A stretch of 5,337 nucleotides of DNA from Candidatus Geothermarchaeota archaeon. Lineage in GTDB: Archaea > Thermoproteota > Nitrososphaeria > Geothermarchaeales > JAUWBL01. Where the stretch lies: contig JAUWBL010000088.1 of the NCBI GenBank assembly GCA_030601715.1, forward strand, positions 1-5,337. The letters run 5' to 3'. The notes beneath the pieces are model-generated. The model was not told where the DNA came from. It was given only the letters and a program-made list of their open reading frames with translations, and made no database searches. The position numbers were made by a program, and so were the translations under genes. Shown piece by piece: positions 1 through 4,165 of this stretch (the first letter of the stretch is position 1; the number at the start of each line of letters is the position of its first letter).

Positions 1-40
1 CAGCCAACACCCCTAGAATTCCCGAGTTGTGCGAGACACA

Positions 41-101
41 GAGGAGGAGACTTTTGTCAGGTGGATCCTCCTCCGAGTCCCTTGTGCCTCAATTGGGACT
101 C
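41..101 (+). repeat. Two adjoining inverted repeats (possible RNA hairpins)
   Basis: GAGGAGGA at 41-48 is the exact reverse complement of TCCTCCTC at 66-73 (8-bp stem, 17-base loop that itself contains GAC-TTTT-GTC). Immediately after, GAGTCCC at 75-81 pairs exactly with GGGACTC at 95-101 (7-bp stem, 13-base loop). The first arm contains the only Shine-Dalgarno-like purine run of this stretch, so folding would hide it. There is no U-run after either stem, so these are not classic terminators. Function is unknown. Confidence 0.35.
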
Positions 102-201
102 CCTCACCGTTTCGGGCGTCCTGTTCTTGGGCATCACCTCAACCATCGTCATTGCCCCCCAGATCGACCTAGGAAGGAGAAACCGCATTCAATCGGGCTA
201 G
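61..201 (+). CDS. Doubtful 46-aa small membrane protein
   Basis: A GTG at 61 opens a 46-codon frame ending at TAG 199-201. It follows a purine-rich GGAGGAG (43-49), but the spacing of 11-13 bases is longer than usual. The predicted product is Pro-rich at its N-terminus (PPPSP). It then has one hydrophobic stretch, roughly residues 17-32 (SGVLFLGITSTIVIAP), and a short basic tail (GRRNRI), which would suit a single-span membrane peptide. The same frame is also open back to base 1, so this could equally be the end of a longer protein truncated by the window edge. I recognise no family. It may be chance, since GC-rich DNA often has long open frames. Confidence 0.17.
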   Translation: MDPPPSPLCLNWDSLTVSGVLFLGITSTIVIAPQIDLGRRNRIQSG

Positions 202-299
202 GCTGTACCGCCCTCCGAGGACAACCCGAAGCTGCACCTCCCTCGCAGGCCTGAAGTGGTCGAAGGCTTGGATGCCTCTCAGAGAGAGGAGGTAACGCA

Positions 300-307
300 T
301 TTAAGAG
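300..307 (+). promoter_or_regulatory. TATA-like box of the RHH-MNT gene
   Basis: TTTAAGAG is an archaeal TATA-like element. Its centre is about 27 bases before the ATG at 331, so transcription would begin at or next to the start codon and give a leaderless mRNA. This agrees with the lack of a well-spaced Shine-Dalgarno before ATG 331; the purine run at 281-292 is too far away. Inferred from spacing and composition only. Confidence 0.5.
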
Positions 308-310
308 CTC

Positions 311-335
311 TATACCATGGTATACATGACATGTA
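311..335. promoter_or_regulatory. Tandem palindromic operator at the RHH-MNT start
   Basis: TATACCATGGTATA (311-324) is a perfect 14-bp palindrome. TACATG-A-CATGTA (323-335) is a perfect 6+1+6 palindrome that overlaps it by two bases and includes the ATG at 331. The centres are about 11.5 bp apart, close to one helical turn, so two dimers could bind the same DNA face. The sites lie just downstream of the TATA box, over the predicted transcription start, where a bound protein would block initiation. Ribbon-helix-helix proteins typically bind such tandem palindromes as paired dimers, and the first downstream gene encodes an RHH domain. Autoregulation is therefore the simplest reading, but it is inferred. 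Confidence 0.6.
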
Positions 336-828
336 CGCCGTGGTGCCCACCAAGCTGAACCCTCAGCTCGTGAAGCTCCTAGACCGCCTCGTGGACCAGG
401 GCATCTACCTGAGCCGAAGCGAGGCCATACGCGACGCCATCCGCCGACTCGTCGAATCACACACGACCCGAACGACCCTCCTGCGCTGGCTAGCCGAAGC
501 AGCCTCCTACCTCATCGAAACCCGCTTCGAAAAGCAGGTAACCGACGTAATCCTCTTCGGATCCATCGCCACCGGCAGGGCCTCAGAGGAGGCCGACGTC
601 GACCTCCTAGTCCTCACACACGACGAAAACGACGGCTTCAAGCTCTTCCTAGAGGTCCAGAACACGATCTACCCCCTAGCCCTGGCCGCCGACACCCTCA
701 TCTCCACCATCGTCATGCCGGGGACATCCTTCAGACTCCTCCACGAGAGGTCCTACAGCTTCGCCAGAGAGGTCGTCAAGAAAGGCACCCAACTCAGAGG
801 GGACATCCTCAACGAGCTCAGAGATTGA
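331..828 (+). CDS. RHH (CopG-like) + minimal nucleotidyltransferase (MNT) fusion, putative antitoxin
   Basis: This is a 165-aa two-domain protein. Residues 2-43 form a ribbon-helix-helix DNA-binding domain: a short strand (YAVVPTKL), then two helices ending in a SRSEAIRDAIRRLVE segment typical of CopG/Arc-like regulators. Residues 66-157 are a minimal nucleotidyltransferase with the GSx10DxD signature (G77, S78, D89, D91), followed by the late REVVKKGTQL helix-strand common to archaeal MNT proteins. In HEPN/MNT systems the MNT protein is generally the antitoxin, some members transferring nucleotides to the HEPN toxin. No clear third catalytic acidic residue is seen, so activity is uncertain. 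I chose ATG 331 over the longer GTG 256 frame because the RHH strand starts there and a TATA box lies about 27 bases upstream; the extra 25 residues look unrelated to either domain. The gene abuts the HEPN gene. Confidence 0.85.
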   Translation: MYAVVPTKLNPQLVKLLDRLVDQGIYLSRSEAIRDAIRRLVESHTTRTTLLRWLAEAASYLIETRFEKQVTDVILFGSIATGRASEEADVDLLVLTHDENDGFKLFLEVQNTIYPLALAADTLISTIVMPGTSFRLLHERSYSFAREVVKKGTQLRGDILNELRD

Positions 829-1189
829 AGGCCTCCTAGCCAAGGCCCACAGAAGGCTGGAGGTGGCAAAGAAGCTGATTGAATCAGGCGACTATGAGGA
901 CTCCGTCTCCAGAGCCTACCACAGCGCCTTCAACGCCGCCAAGGCCCTCCTAGCCTCGGCGGACGTATTTCCGAAGACCCACAGAGGAGTCGTGTCAAGG
1001 TTCGGAGAGGTGTTCGTGAAAGGGAAGGGCCTTCCGAAAGAGCTGGGAAGAGACCTTCACTCCCTCCAAGCCATGAGGGAAAACGTGGAGTACACGGCGG
1101 CCTCTGAGGCAGGACGGGAGGAGGCGGAGTGGGCCCTAGGTGTGGCTAAGCGGCTTCTGCGAGAGGCCACGAAGCTCTCGAAAGAGTAA
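824..1189 (+). CDS. HEPN domain protein, putative toxin partner of the MNT protein (start uncertain)
   Basis: This is a small helical HEPN protein (PF05168-like), recognised by SRAYHSAFNAAKALL in the second helix, a conserved-looking H in KTHRGV, and a C-terminal R-x3-EY (R72 and Y77 counting from GTG 863). The canonical HEPN ribonuclease motif Rx4-6H is absent at that place, so nuclease activity is doubtful; many MNT-linked archaeal HEPN proteins have R..DY there instead. The first conventional start in frame is GTG 863, preceded by GAAGG six bases earlier, giving 108 aa. However, the reading upstream (EGLLAKAHRRLE) is clearly the normal first HEPN helix. Between the in-frame TAG at 677-679 and 863 there is no ATG, GTG or TTG. 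I place the 5' end at ATT 824, which overlaps the preceding TGA as ATTGA and gives 121 aa. GTG initiation or a +1 frameshift from the MNT gene remain possible. Confidence 0.75.
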   Translation: MEGLLAKAHRRLEVAKKLIESGDYEDSVSRAYHSAFNAAKALLASADVFPKTHRGVVSRFGEVFVKGKGLPKELGRDLHSLQAMRENVEYTAASEAGREEAEWALGVAKRLLREATKLSKE

Positions 1190-1216
1190 GCCACACGTAG
1201 CAATCGCAGGGAGCTT

Positions 1217-1256
1217 CCGCCGATAGGGCTAATCAAAAAGGTGGGGGGATTGGCGG
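1217..1256. terminator. Stem-loop and U-tract between convergent genes
   Basis: CCGCCGAT (1217-1224) can pair with ATTGGCGG (1249-1256) through eight pairs including one G-U, across a 24-base loop. Inside the loop, AAAAA at 1235-1239 reads TTTTT on the minus strand about 28 bases after the membrane-protein stop, and archaeal RNA polymerase commonly terminates at such U-tracts. The location between two convergent stop codons suits a terminator, mainly for the minus-strand gene. The stem itself is weak and may be chance. Confidence 0.35.
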
Positions 1257-1266
1257 CGTAGCTAGG

Positions 1267-1632
1267 CTAGGTCTTCTTGGACTTGGTCTTCCTCTTCGTG
1301 GTCTTCTTCGCGGGCTTCTCCTCTTCCTCGGGGGGCTCCTCAGCCTTCTCCTCCTCCATCTCCTCGCCGAAGCTCTCCAACCCCTCGAACTCCTCTATAG
1401 GAACGGGGGGCGGCGTGGTGAACAGGGTCCACCCAATCCAGGCTCCGATGAGCAGAATCGCCGTGATGCCCAGCCAGAGCGGAACGGCCACAACCCAGTA
1501 GGGAGCTATCTCGAAGCCCAGAGGATTCCAGTCAAGAGGCGAAGAGGCAAGCAGCGCATAGTAGGTGTACCCGACGAAGACTACGATGGCTACGACGAAG
1601 ACCAAGAAACCCAAAGCTCTGTCTCTGTCCAT
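1267..1632 (-). CDS. Small two-TM membrane protein with charged tail
   Basis: This 121-aa protein begins MDRDRALG. It has two hydrophobic helices at about residues 7-28 and 46-71, a short loop between them rich in aromatic and Pro residues, then TTPPPVPIEEFE and a tail that is strongly acidic (about 80-106) followed by a Lys/Thr/Ser-rich basic end (107-121). It resembles small conserved archaeal membrane proteins that share the MDRD start and the W-x-G-x-T-L-x-T-TPPP exit from the second helix; databases sometimes call these transcriptional regulators without evidence. The function is unknown to me. The tail is low complexity and probably disordered in the cytoplasm. ATG 1632 is preferred over a TTG five codons earlier, because GGAGG (1641-1645) sits 8 bases before the ATG and overlaps the codons next to that TTG. 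It has its own TATA-like box and lies 73 bp downstream of the primase-like gene on the same strand. Confidence 0.8.
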   Translation of the reverse strand: MDRDRALGFLVFVVAIVVFVGYTYYALLASSPLDWNPLGFEIAPYWVVAVPLWLGITAILLIGAWIGWTLFTTPPPVPIEEFEGLESFGEEMEEEKAEEPPEEEEKPAKKTTKRKTKSKKT

Positions 1633-1640
1633 ACGAAACT

Positions 1641-1645
1641 CCTCC
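1641..1645 (-). promoter_or_regulatory. Ribosome-binding site of the small membrane protein
   Basis: The minus strand reads GGAGG followed by 8 bases and then ATG at 1632. This full-strength Shine-Dalgarno decides the start and rules out the longer TTG-initiated frame at 1647. Confidence 0.7.
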
Positions 1646-1681
1646 AAAACCCAAACTAGAAGCTAATAGACCCCAGATCTC

Positions 1682-1689
1682 TTAATAAG
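1682..1689 (-). promoter_or_regulatory. TATA-like box of the small membrane protein gene
   Basis: The minus strand reads CTTATTAA here, in the gap after the primase-like gene. With the usual archaeal spacing, transcription would start near 1658-1660, leaving a leader of about 26 bases that contains the GGAGG site. This suggests the membrane protein can be transcribed independently of the upstream gene. Inferred from sequence and spacing only. Confidence 0.4.
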
Positions 1690-1705
1690 GCTTGATGGAT
1701 CCCCA

Positions 1706-2689
1706 CTAGCCCTCGGCCGGCTCCGTCACCAAAGCATACACATCAGGATGCTTCTCCCTCAAGCTCCGGATGGACATGGGCCTCAGCCTCTTCCGAGCCG
1801 CGTAATCGACATAGTACCTGACCAGACCCTCAACGTTCCCCTCCATCCTCTTCACCCTGTCACACGCCCTCATGTAGACCAGGGCGGCCTCCCTAGCCTC
1901 CTCCAGATCCAGCCCCTTCACGTTCACAAGATAGGGGGCGAGAACCAGCCACAGCAGCCTGTGTCGGCCGTCAGCCACCGGCCGCTTCATCACACCCTCG
2001 ATCCAGCCGTACTCAGCGGGCCTCCTCCGCCTCCTTCCGCGTATCTGACCCGTCGCCACCATCCTCTCGTACTCCTCCTCGACCCTCCGGGAGTACGGCT
2101 CCAAGAAACCCGGAAGCCGAGCCGTCACCTCACCCAGCCTTGTGAGGGTGTACCTCCTCACCCGCTCCGCGACGAACCTGCAAGCCAGCCTGTGATCCAT
2201 GTAGACCCGCCCCGCCTCCACGTGGCGGTTGGCCAGCCTCCAGTACTTGGACCAGAGCCCCCCCGAAACCCTGATGTAGTCCAAGAGGCCCAGAAGATAG
2301 GCCCCCTCGTCCTCGGAGTACTCCATGTGGAGACCGAAGGATGAAGAAGCCACGTGGACAACCTCTCGAGGCCGCTCCTCCATCAGGAAACCGAGGGCCC
2401 GCCGAGCCTCGCCCCTGGCGAAGGCGCCGTGAATGGCGGGGCCCTCCGCCAGCCGCACCATGGCGAAGGCGAGGGGATAGGTCACGGCCACCACCTCCGG
2501 CTCCTCCCCCACCCCCACGTACCCTCCCCGCAGCGTCTCAAGAACCCGGCCGTAGGCGTGGTCCAGCAGGTGACGGAGATCCTCCTTCTCGAACTCTTGG
2601 AGGGCGGGGGCGTACATGGAGATGTACTTCTTCGCCTCCGGGGTGTAGGGGTACTTGGCCGTCCAGATGGGGTCGACCCTCTCGCTCAT
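1706..2689 (-). CDS. Archaeal primase large-subunit-like protein, PriL N-domain with PriX-like C-domain
   Basis: This 327-aa protein is probably a non-catalytic subunit of the archaeal/eukaryotic-type DNA primase, which together with PriS makes primers at the replication fork. Residues 12-155 resemble the helical PriL N-terminal domain: KYPYTPEAKKYI (12-23), a TYPLAFAMVRLAEG segment (70-83), DYIR (137-140) and YWRLANR (149-155). An Arg-rich linker (217-223) leads to a C-terminal part, about 227-318, containing DGRHRLLWLV and APYLVNVKG (240-259) and PMSIRSLREKHPDVY. I associate that part with PriX-like, Fe-S-free primase domains. Only two cysteines occur (C170, C276), so the four-Cys 4Fe-4S cluster of ordinary PriL cannot form. 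ATG 2689 is preferred over TTG 2728 because the extra 13 residues look unrelated and the domain begins right after this ATG; no strong Shine-Dalgarno is visible at either. PriS is not in the window. The exact family split is from memory. Confidence 0.68.
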   Translation of the reverse strand: MSERVDPIWTAKYPYTPEAKKYISMYAPALQEFEKEDLRHLLDHAYGRVLETLRGGYVGVGEEPEVVAVTYPLAFAMVRLAEGPAIHGAFARGEARRALGFLMEERPREVVHVASSSFGLHMEYSEDEGAYLLGLLDYIRVSGGLWSKYWRLANRHVEAGRVYMDHRLACRFVAERVRRYTLTRLGEVTARLPGFLEPYSRRVEEEYERMVATGQIRGRRRRRPAEYGWIEGVMKRPVADGRHRLLWLVLAPYLVNVKGLDLEEAREAALVYMRACDRVKRMEGNVEGLVRYYVDYAARKRLRPMSIRSLREKHPDVYALVTEPAEG

Positions 2690-2775
2690 CACACTCGTTC
2701 CGTTCGGATCAGCCTCGACGCCAGACAAGGTCCGTGATCAACACTCCGAGGGGCCCGCCCCCCAATCTAGAGGGG

Positions 2776-2814
2776 CATAACCTCAAATATCGCGCCATCA
2801 TAACTGGGTTATGA
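2776..2814. promoter_or_regulatory. Operator-like CATAAC repeats in the divergent promoter
   Basis: CATAAC occurs at 2776-2781 and 2799-2804, and in inverted form (GTTATG) at 2808-2813. The last two form a 7+3+7 palindrome, TCATAAC-TGG-GTTATGA (2798-2814), that covers the ATG at 2811. The first copy extends to CATAACC, the exact inverse of GGTTATG at 2807-2813. The repeats bracket the AT-rich TATA-like stretch between the primase-like gene and the HEYLH gene, so a bound regulator could control both. The binding protein is unknown. Confidence 0.5.
2784..2790 (+). promoter_or_regulatory. TATA-like element of the HEYLH gene, possibly shared divergently
   Basis: CAAATAT is the most AT-rich spot between the two divergent genes. 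Usual archaeal spacing would place the plus-strand transcript start near 2812-2815, giving either a leaderless or very short-leader message. Read on the minus strand it is ATATTTG, which could serve the primase-like gene with a leader of about 70 bases. Inferred from composition and spacing only. Confidence 0.35.
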
Positions 2815-3317
2815 GAGGCGCAACCTTCATGGCCGAGATGGTTCACGAGCTGGAGTCCTGCAACGGATTCGGGGACGTCTTCGAGGTAGTGAAGCGCGCC
2901 GTTCAGAAATCCCTCGGCATGCGACGCGCCGGCCTGACCCTGGTGCTGGGGGACATCCCAACCCACATCGGCGCCTACCACGTGATGGGATCCAACTCCA
3001 TAGTTCTGAACCGAACCCTCTACGAGGCGGTTTCCTCCCTGGCCTCCGGTCGAACCGAGCTGAACGCGTACCTCTTCGCCATTCTGACCCACGAGTACCT
3101 CCACAGCCTCGGGATCACGGAGGAGATGATGGTGAGGCAGCTGGTCCAGAAGGTCGGCGAGGAGTGCCTCGGACCCGAACATCCGGCGGTGGTCATGGCC
3201 TCCAGGGGCATATGGAACGTCTACCCCGGTCTCCAGGGCCTACGCGGAGCCGAGTCCCCTCCAGACTACGAAGTCGTGAAGGACTTCGACACATCCAGCA
3301 TGCCGTACATCGCATAG
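2811..3317 (+). CDS. Small putative zinc metalloprotease-like protein (HEYLH)
   Basis: This 168-aa soluble protein has no signal peptide or membrane helix. A hydrophobic helix (NAYLFAILT) leads into HEYLHSLG at residues 94-101, matching the HExxH zinc-binding signature with H94 and H98 as ligands and E95 as catalytic acid. A third ligand could be E104/E105, E118/E119 or H124 (GPEHP), and the sequence alone does not decide this. An upstream GSNSIVLNRTL strand-helix resembles the edge strand seen before the active helix in small gluzincins. I recall similar uncharacterised proteins in TACK archaea but cannot name a family. Its substrate is unknown. The gene is divergent from the primase-like gene and convergent with cdvB. 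ATG 2811 is the longest start and may be leaderless; ATG 2829, with GAGG at 2815-2818, is a good alternative giving 162 aa. Confidence 0.75.
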   Translation: MRGATFMAEMVHELESCNGFGDVFEVVKRAVQKSLGMRRAGLTLVLGDIPTHIGAYHVMGSNSIVLNRTLYEAVSSLASGRTELNAYLFAILTHEYLHSLGITEEMMVRQLVQKVGEECLGPEHPAVVMASRGIWNVYPGLQGLRGAESPPDYEVVKDFDTSSMPYIA

Positions 3318-3368
3318 GGACAGCCGGAGGAGCCTCGTCTCTCCGACTCTGGACAGCCCACTACCCGT

Positions 3369-4001
3369 CTAGAACTGTATGCCGGTGGTACCCTCCATCT
3401 CGGGCACCGAGGGAAGCTGCTCCTTCATGTCTGTCTCTACCTGCCTCTCCGCGTCCTTGAGGATCTTCTCAGCCTCCTCCGTGGCCGTGGTGGCGCTGAC
3501 GCCGATGCCGCCCATCTGGCCGACATCCGACACCAGGGTGTGCATCAGGTCCGATATGGCCCCGAACTCCTCATCCACCGAGGGGAACACCCCGGAGAGG
3601 GCGCCCCGCAGGCTCCTGAGGACTGAGATAGCCGGGCCCAGGGTTGAGGCGAGGTCGCCGACGTCCTTGACGGTGGTTAGTCTCAGGGAGACCTGCTCCA
3701 AGGCCAGCTTCGCCTGCCTCATGGATCGCAGGGTCTTCCTCACCTCCGCCAACTCGTTGGCGTAGAAGGTCGCCCTATCCTTGTCCGACTGCTTCAGGGC
3801 CTCGACAATCTTGAGGTAGTACTGTCTGTCCTTCTGCTGAAGCCCCACGATGTTGGTGTCCATCCGCCGGCCCTGGTTGTCCATGGCCCTCACCGCGTGG
3901 TTCACCTTTCGCTTCAGGTCTTTCTGGGGCTGCAGAGTCTCCTTCAGTCGACCCCCGAAGTTTGAGCCTCCACCCTTCCATGTCTTCTCGAAATCACTCA
4001 T
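3369..4001 (-). CDS. cdvB: CdvB-type ESCRT-III (Snf7-like) cell-division protein
   Basis: This 210-aa ESCRT-III homologue belongs to the archaeal Cdv system, which forms membrane-constricting polymers at mid-cell and is remodelled by the Vps4-like ATPase CdvC. The basic N-terminal hairpin (about residues 18-105; KETLQPQKDLKRKV, DRQYYLKIVEAL, ANELAEVRKTLR, QAKLALEQVSLRL) is followed by the typical LGPAISVLRSLRGALSGVFPS segment and an acidic helix (EEFGAISDLMHTLV). The end carries EEAEKILKDAERQVE and LPSVP (196-200), similar to the Pro-containing MIM2 motif that binds the CdvC MIT domain. At 210 aa it lacks the extra C-terminal winged-helix that binds CdvA in full CdvB, so it is probably a CdvB1/B2-type paralogue. 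cdvA and cdvC are not in the window. ATG 4001 is supported by GAGG (4011-4014) nine bases upstream. The gene converges with the HEYLH gene, with a 51-bp gap and no clear terminator. Confidence 0.9.
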   Translation of the reverse strand: MSDFEKTWKGGGSNFGGRLKETLQPQKDLKRKVNHAVRAMDNQGRRMDTNIVGLQQKDRQYYLKIVEALKQSDKDRATFYANELAEVRKTLRSMRQAKLALEQVSLRLTTVKDVGDLASTLGPAISVLRSLRGALSGVFPSVDEEFGAISDLMHTLVSDVGQMGGIGVSATTATEEAEKILKDAERQVETDMKEQLPSVPEMEGTTGIQF

Positions 4002-4010
4002 GAATCCTAA

Positions 4011-4014
4011 CCTC
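4011..4014 (-). promoter_or_regulatory. Ribosome-binding site of cdvB
   Basis: The minus strand reads GAGG followed by nine bases and ATG at 4001. It is a modest Shine-Dalgarno with suitable spacing and supports the chosen start. Confidence 0.5.
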
Positions 4015-4043
4015 GATACTTCCTAAGGAACTACCGTCAGACG

Positions 4044-4080
4044 CCTCGAGACGCTTAATATGACAGTGTAACCTCGAGAC
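4044..4080. repeat. CCTCGAGAC direct repeats flanking the cdvB TATA-like box
   Basis: CCTCGAGAC occurs exactly at 4044-4052 and 4072-4080, 28 bp apart, each with a palindromic CTCGAG core. They lie on either side of the TATA-like box at 4054-4061. One copy would sit between the box and the transcript start, the other just upstream of the box. The placement suits regulator binding sites for cell-cycle or other control of cdvB, but no regulator is identified. Confidence 0.45.
4054..4061 (-). promoter_or_regulatory. TATA-like box of cdvB
   Basis: The minus strand reads ATATTAAG. Transcription would then start near 4030, giving a leader of roughly 30 bases that contains the GAGG site. It is the best TATA match between the GltD-like stop and the cdvB start; GAATATTC at 4133-4140 is a weaker and more distant alternative. 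Confidence 0.45.
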
Positions 4081-4122
4081 ACCGCCACCCGAGCATACGC
4101 CCACTCCACCCCAGACCGACCG

Positions 4123-4162
4123 CTCGGGAACCGAATATTCTCTAGACCTGGCCTCGGGAACC
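4123..4162. repeat. CTCGGGAACC direct repeats upstream of cdvB
   Basis: The 10-mer CTCGGGAACC appears at 4123-4132 and 4153-4162, exactly 30 bp apart. Each copy is partly self-complementary (CGG-GAA-CCG and CGGG-AA-CCCG). Between them is the palindrome GAATATTC (4133-4140). The stretch is non-coding, directly after the stop of the GltD-like gene. It could be a regulatory site far upstream of cdvB or part of the 3' end of the preceding transcript. Confidence 0.35.
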
Positions 4163-4165
4163 CGG

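Larger units (their letters stand above)
1..298. other. Upstream stretch without a convincing gene
   Basis: No recognisable protein family is encoded here on either strand, and I see no tRNA-like cloverleaf, rRNA segment or CRISPR repeat. Frame 1 of the plus strand is open from the window edge to a TAG at 199-201. A 75-codon TTG-start frame (27-254) and a minus-strand frame (149-460) also exist, but neither resembles a known protein and the latter runs into the RHH-MNT gene. The stretch holds two close inverted repeats (41-48/66-73 and 75-81/95-101) and ends at the promoter of the RHH-MNT gene. It could contain the tail of a gene that begins outside the window. Confidence 0.5.

Noticed and set aside
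27..254. 75-codon plus-strand open frame starting at TTG
   Set aside because: No family resemblance, no good ribosome-binding site at its start, and a composition typical of random GC-rich DNA.
149..460. 103-codon minus-strand open frame
   Set aside because: Its 5' half is antisense to the well-supported RHH domain, and its product is an Arg/Gly/Trp-rich shadow with no domain.
1748..2344. 198-codon plus-strand frame opposite the primase-like gene
   Set aside because: Pro/His-rich antisense shadow; the minus-strand reading has coherent PriL/PriX-like motifs.
2341..2814. 157-codon plus-strand frame
   Set aside because: Pro/Arg-rich antisense shadow of the primase-like gene that runs into the divergent promoter.
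2709..3182. 157-codon minus-strand frame
   Set aside because: Antisense to the HEYLH gene, which has a clear motif and a promoter; this frame has none.
3318..3358. GGACAGCC direct repeat between the convergent HEYLH and cdvB genes
   Set aside because: Only 8 bp, in a short convergent gap, with no U-tract or stable stem; chance is a sufficient explanation.
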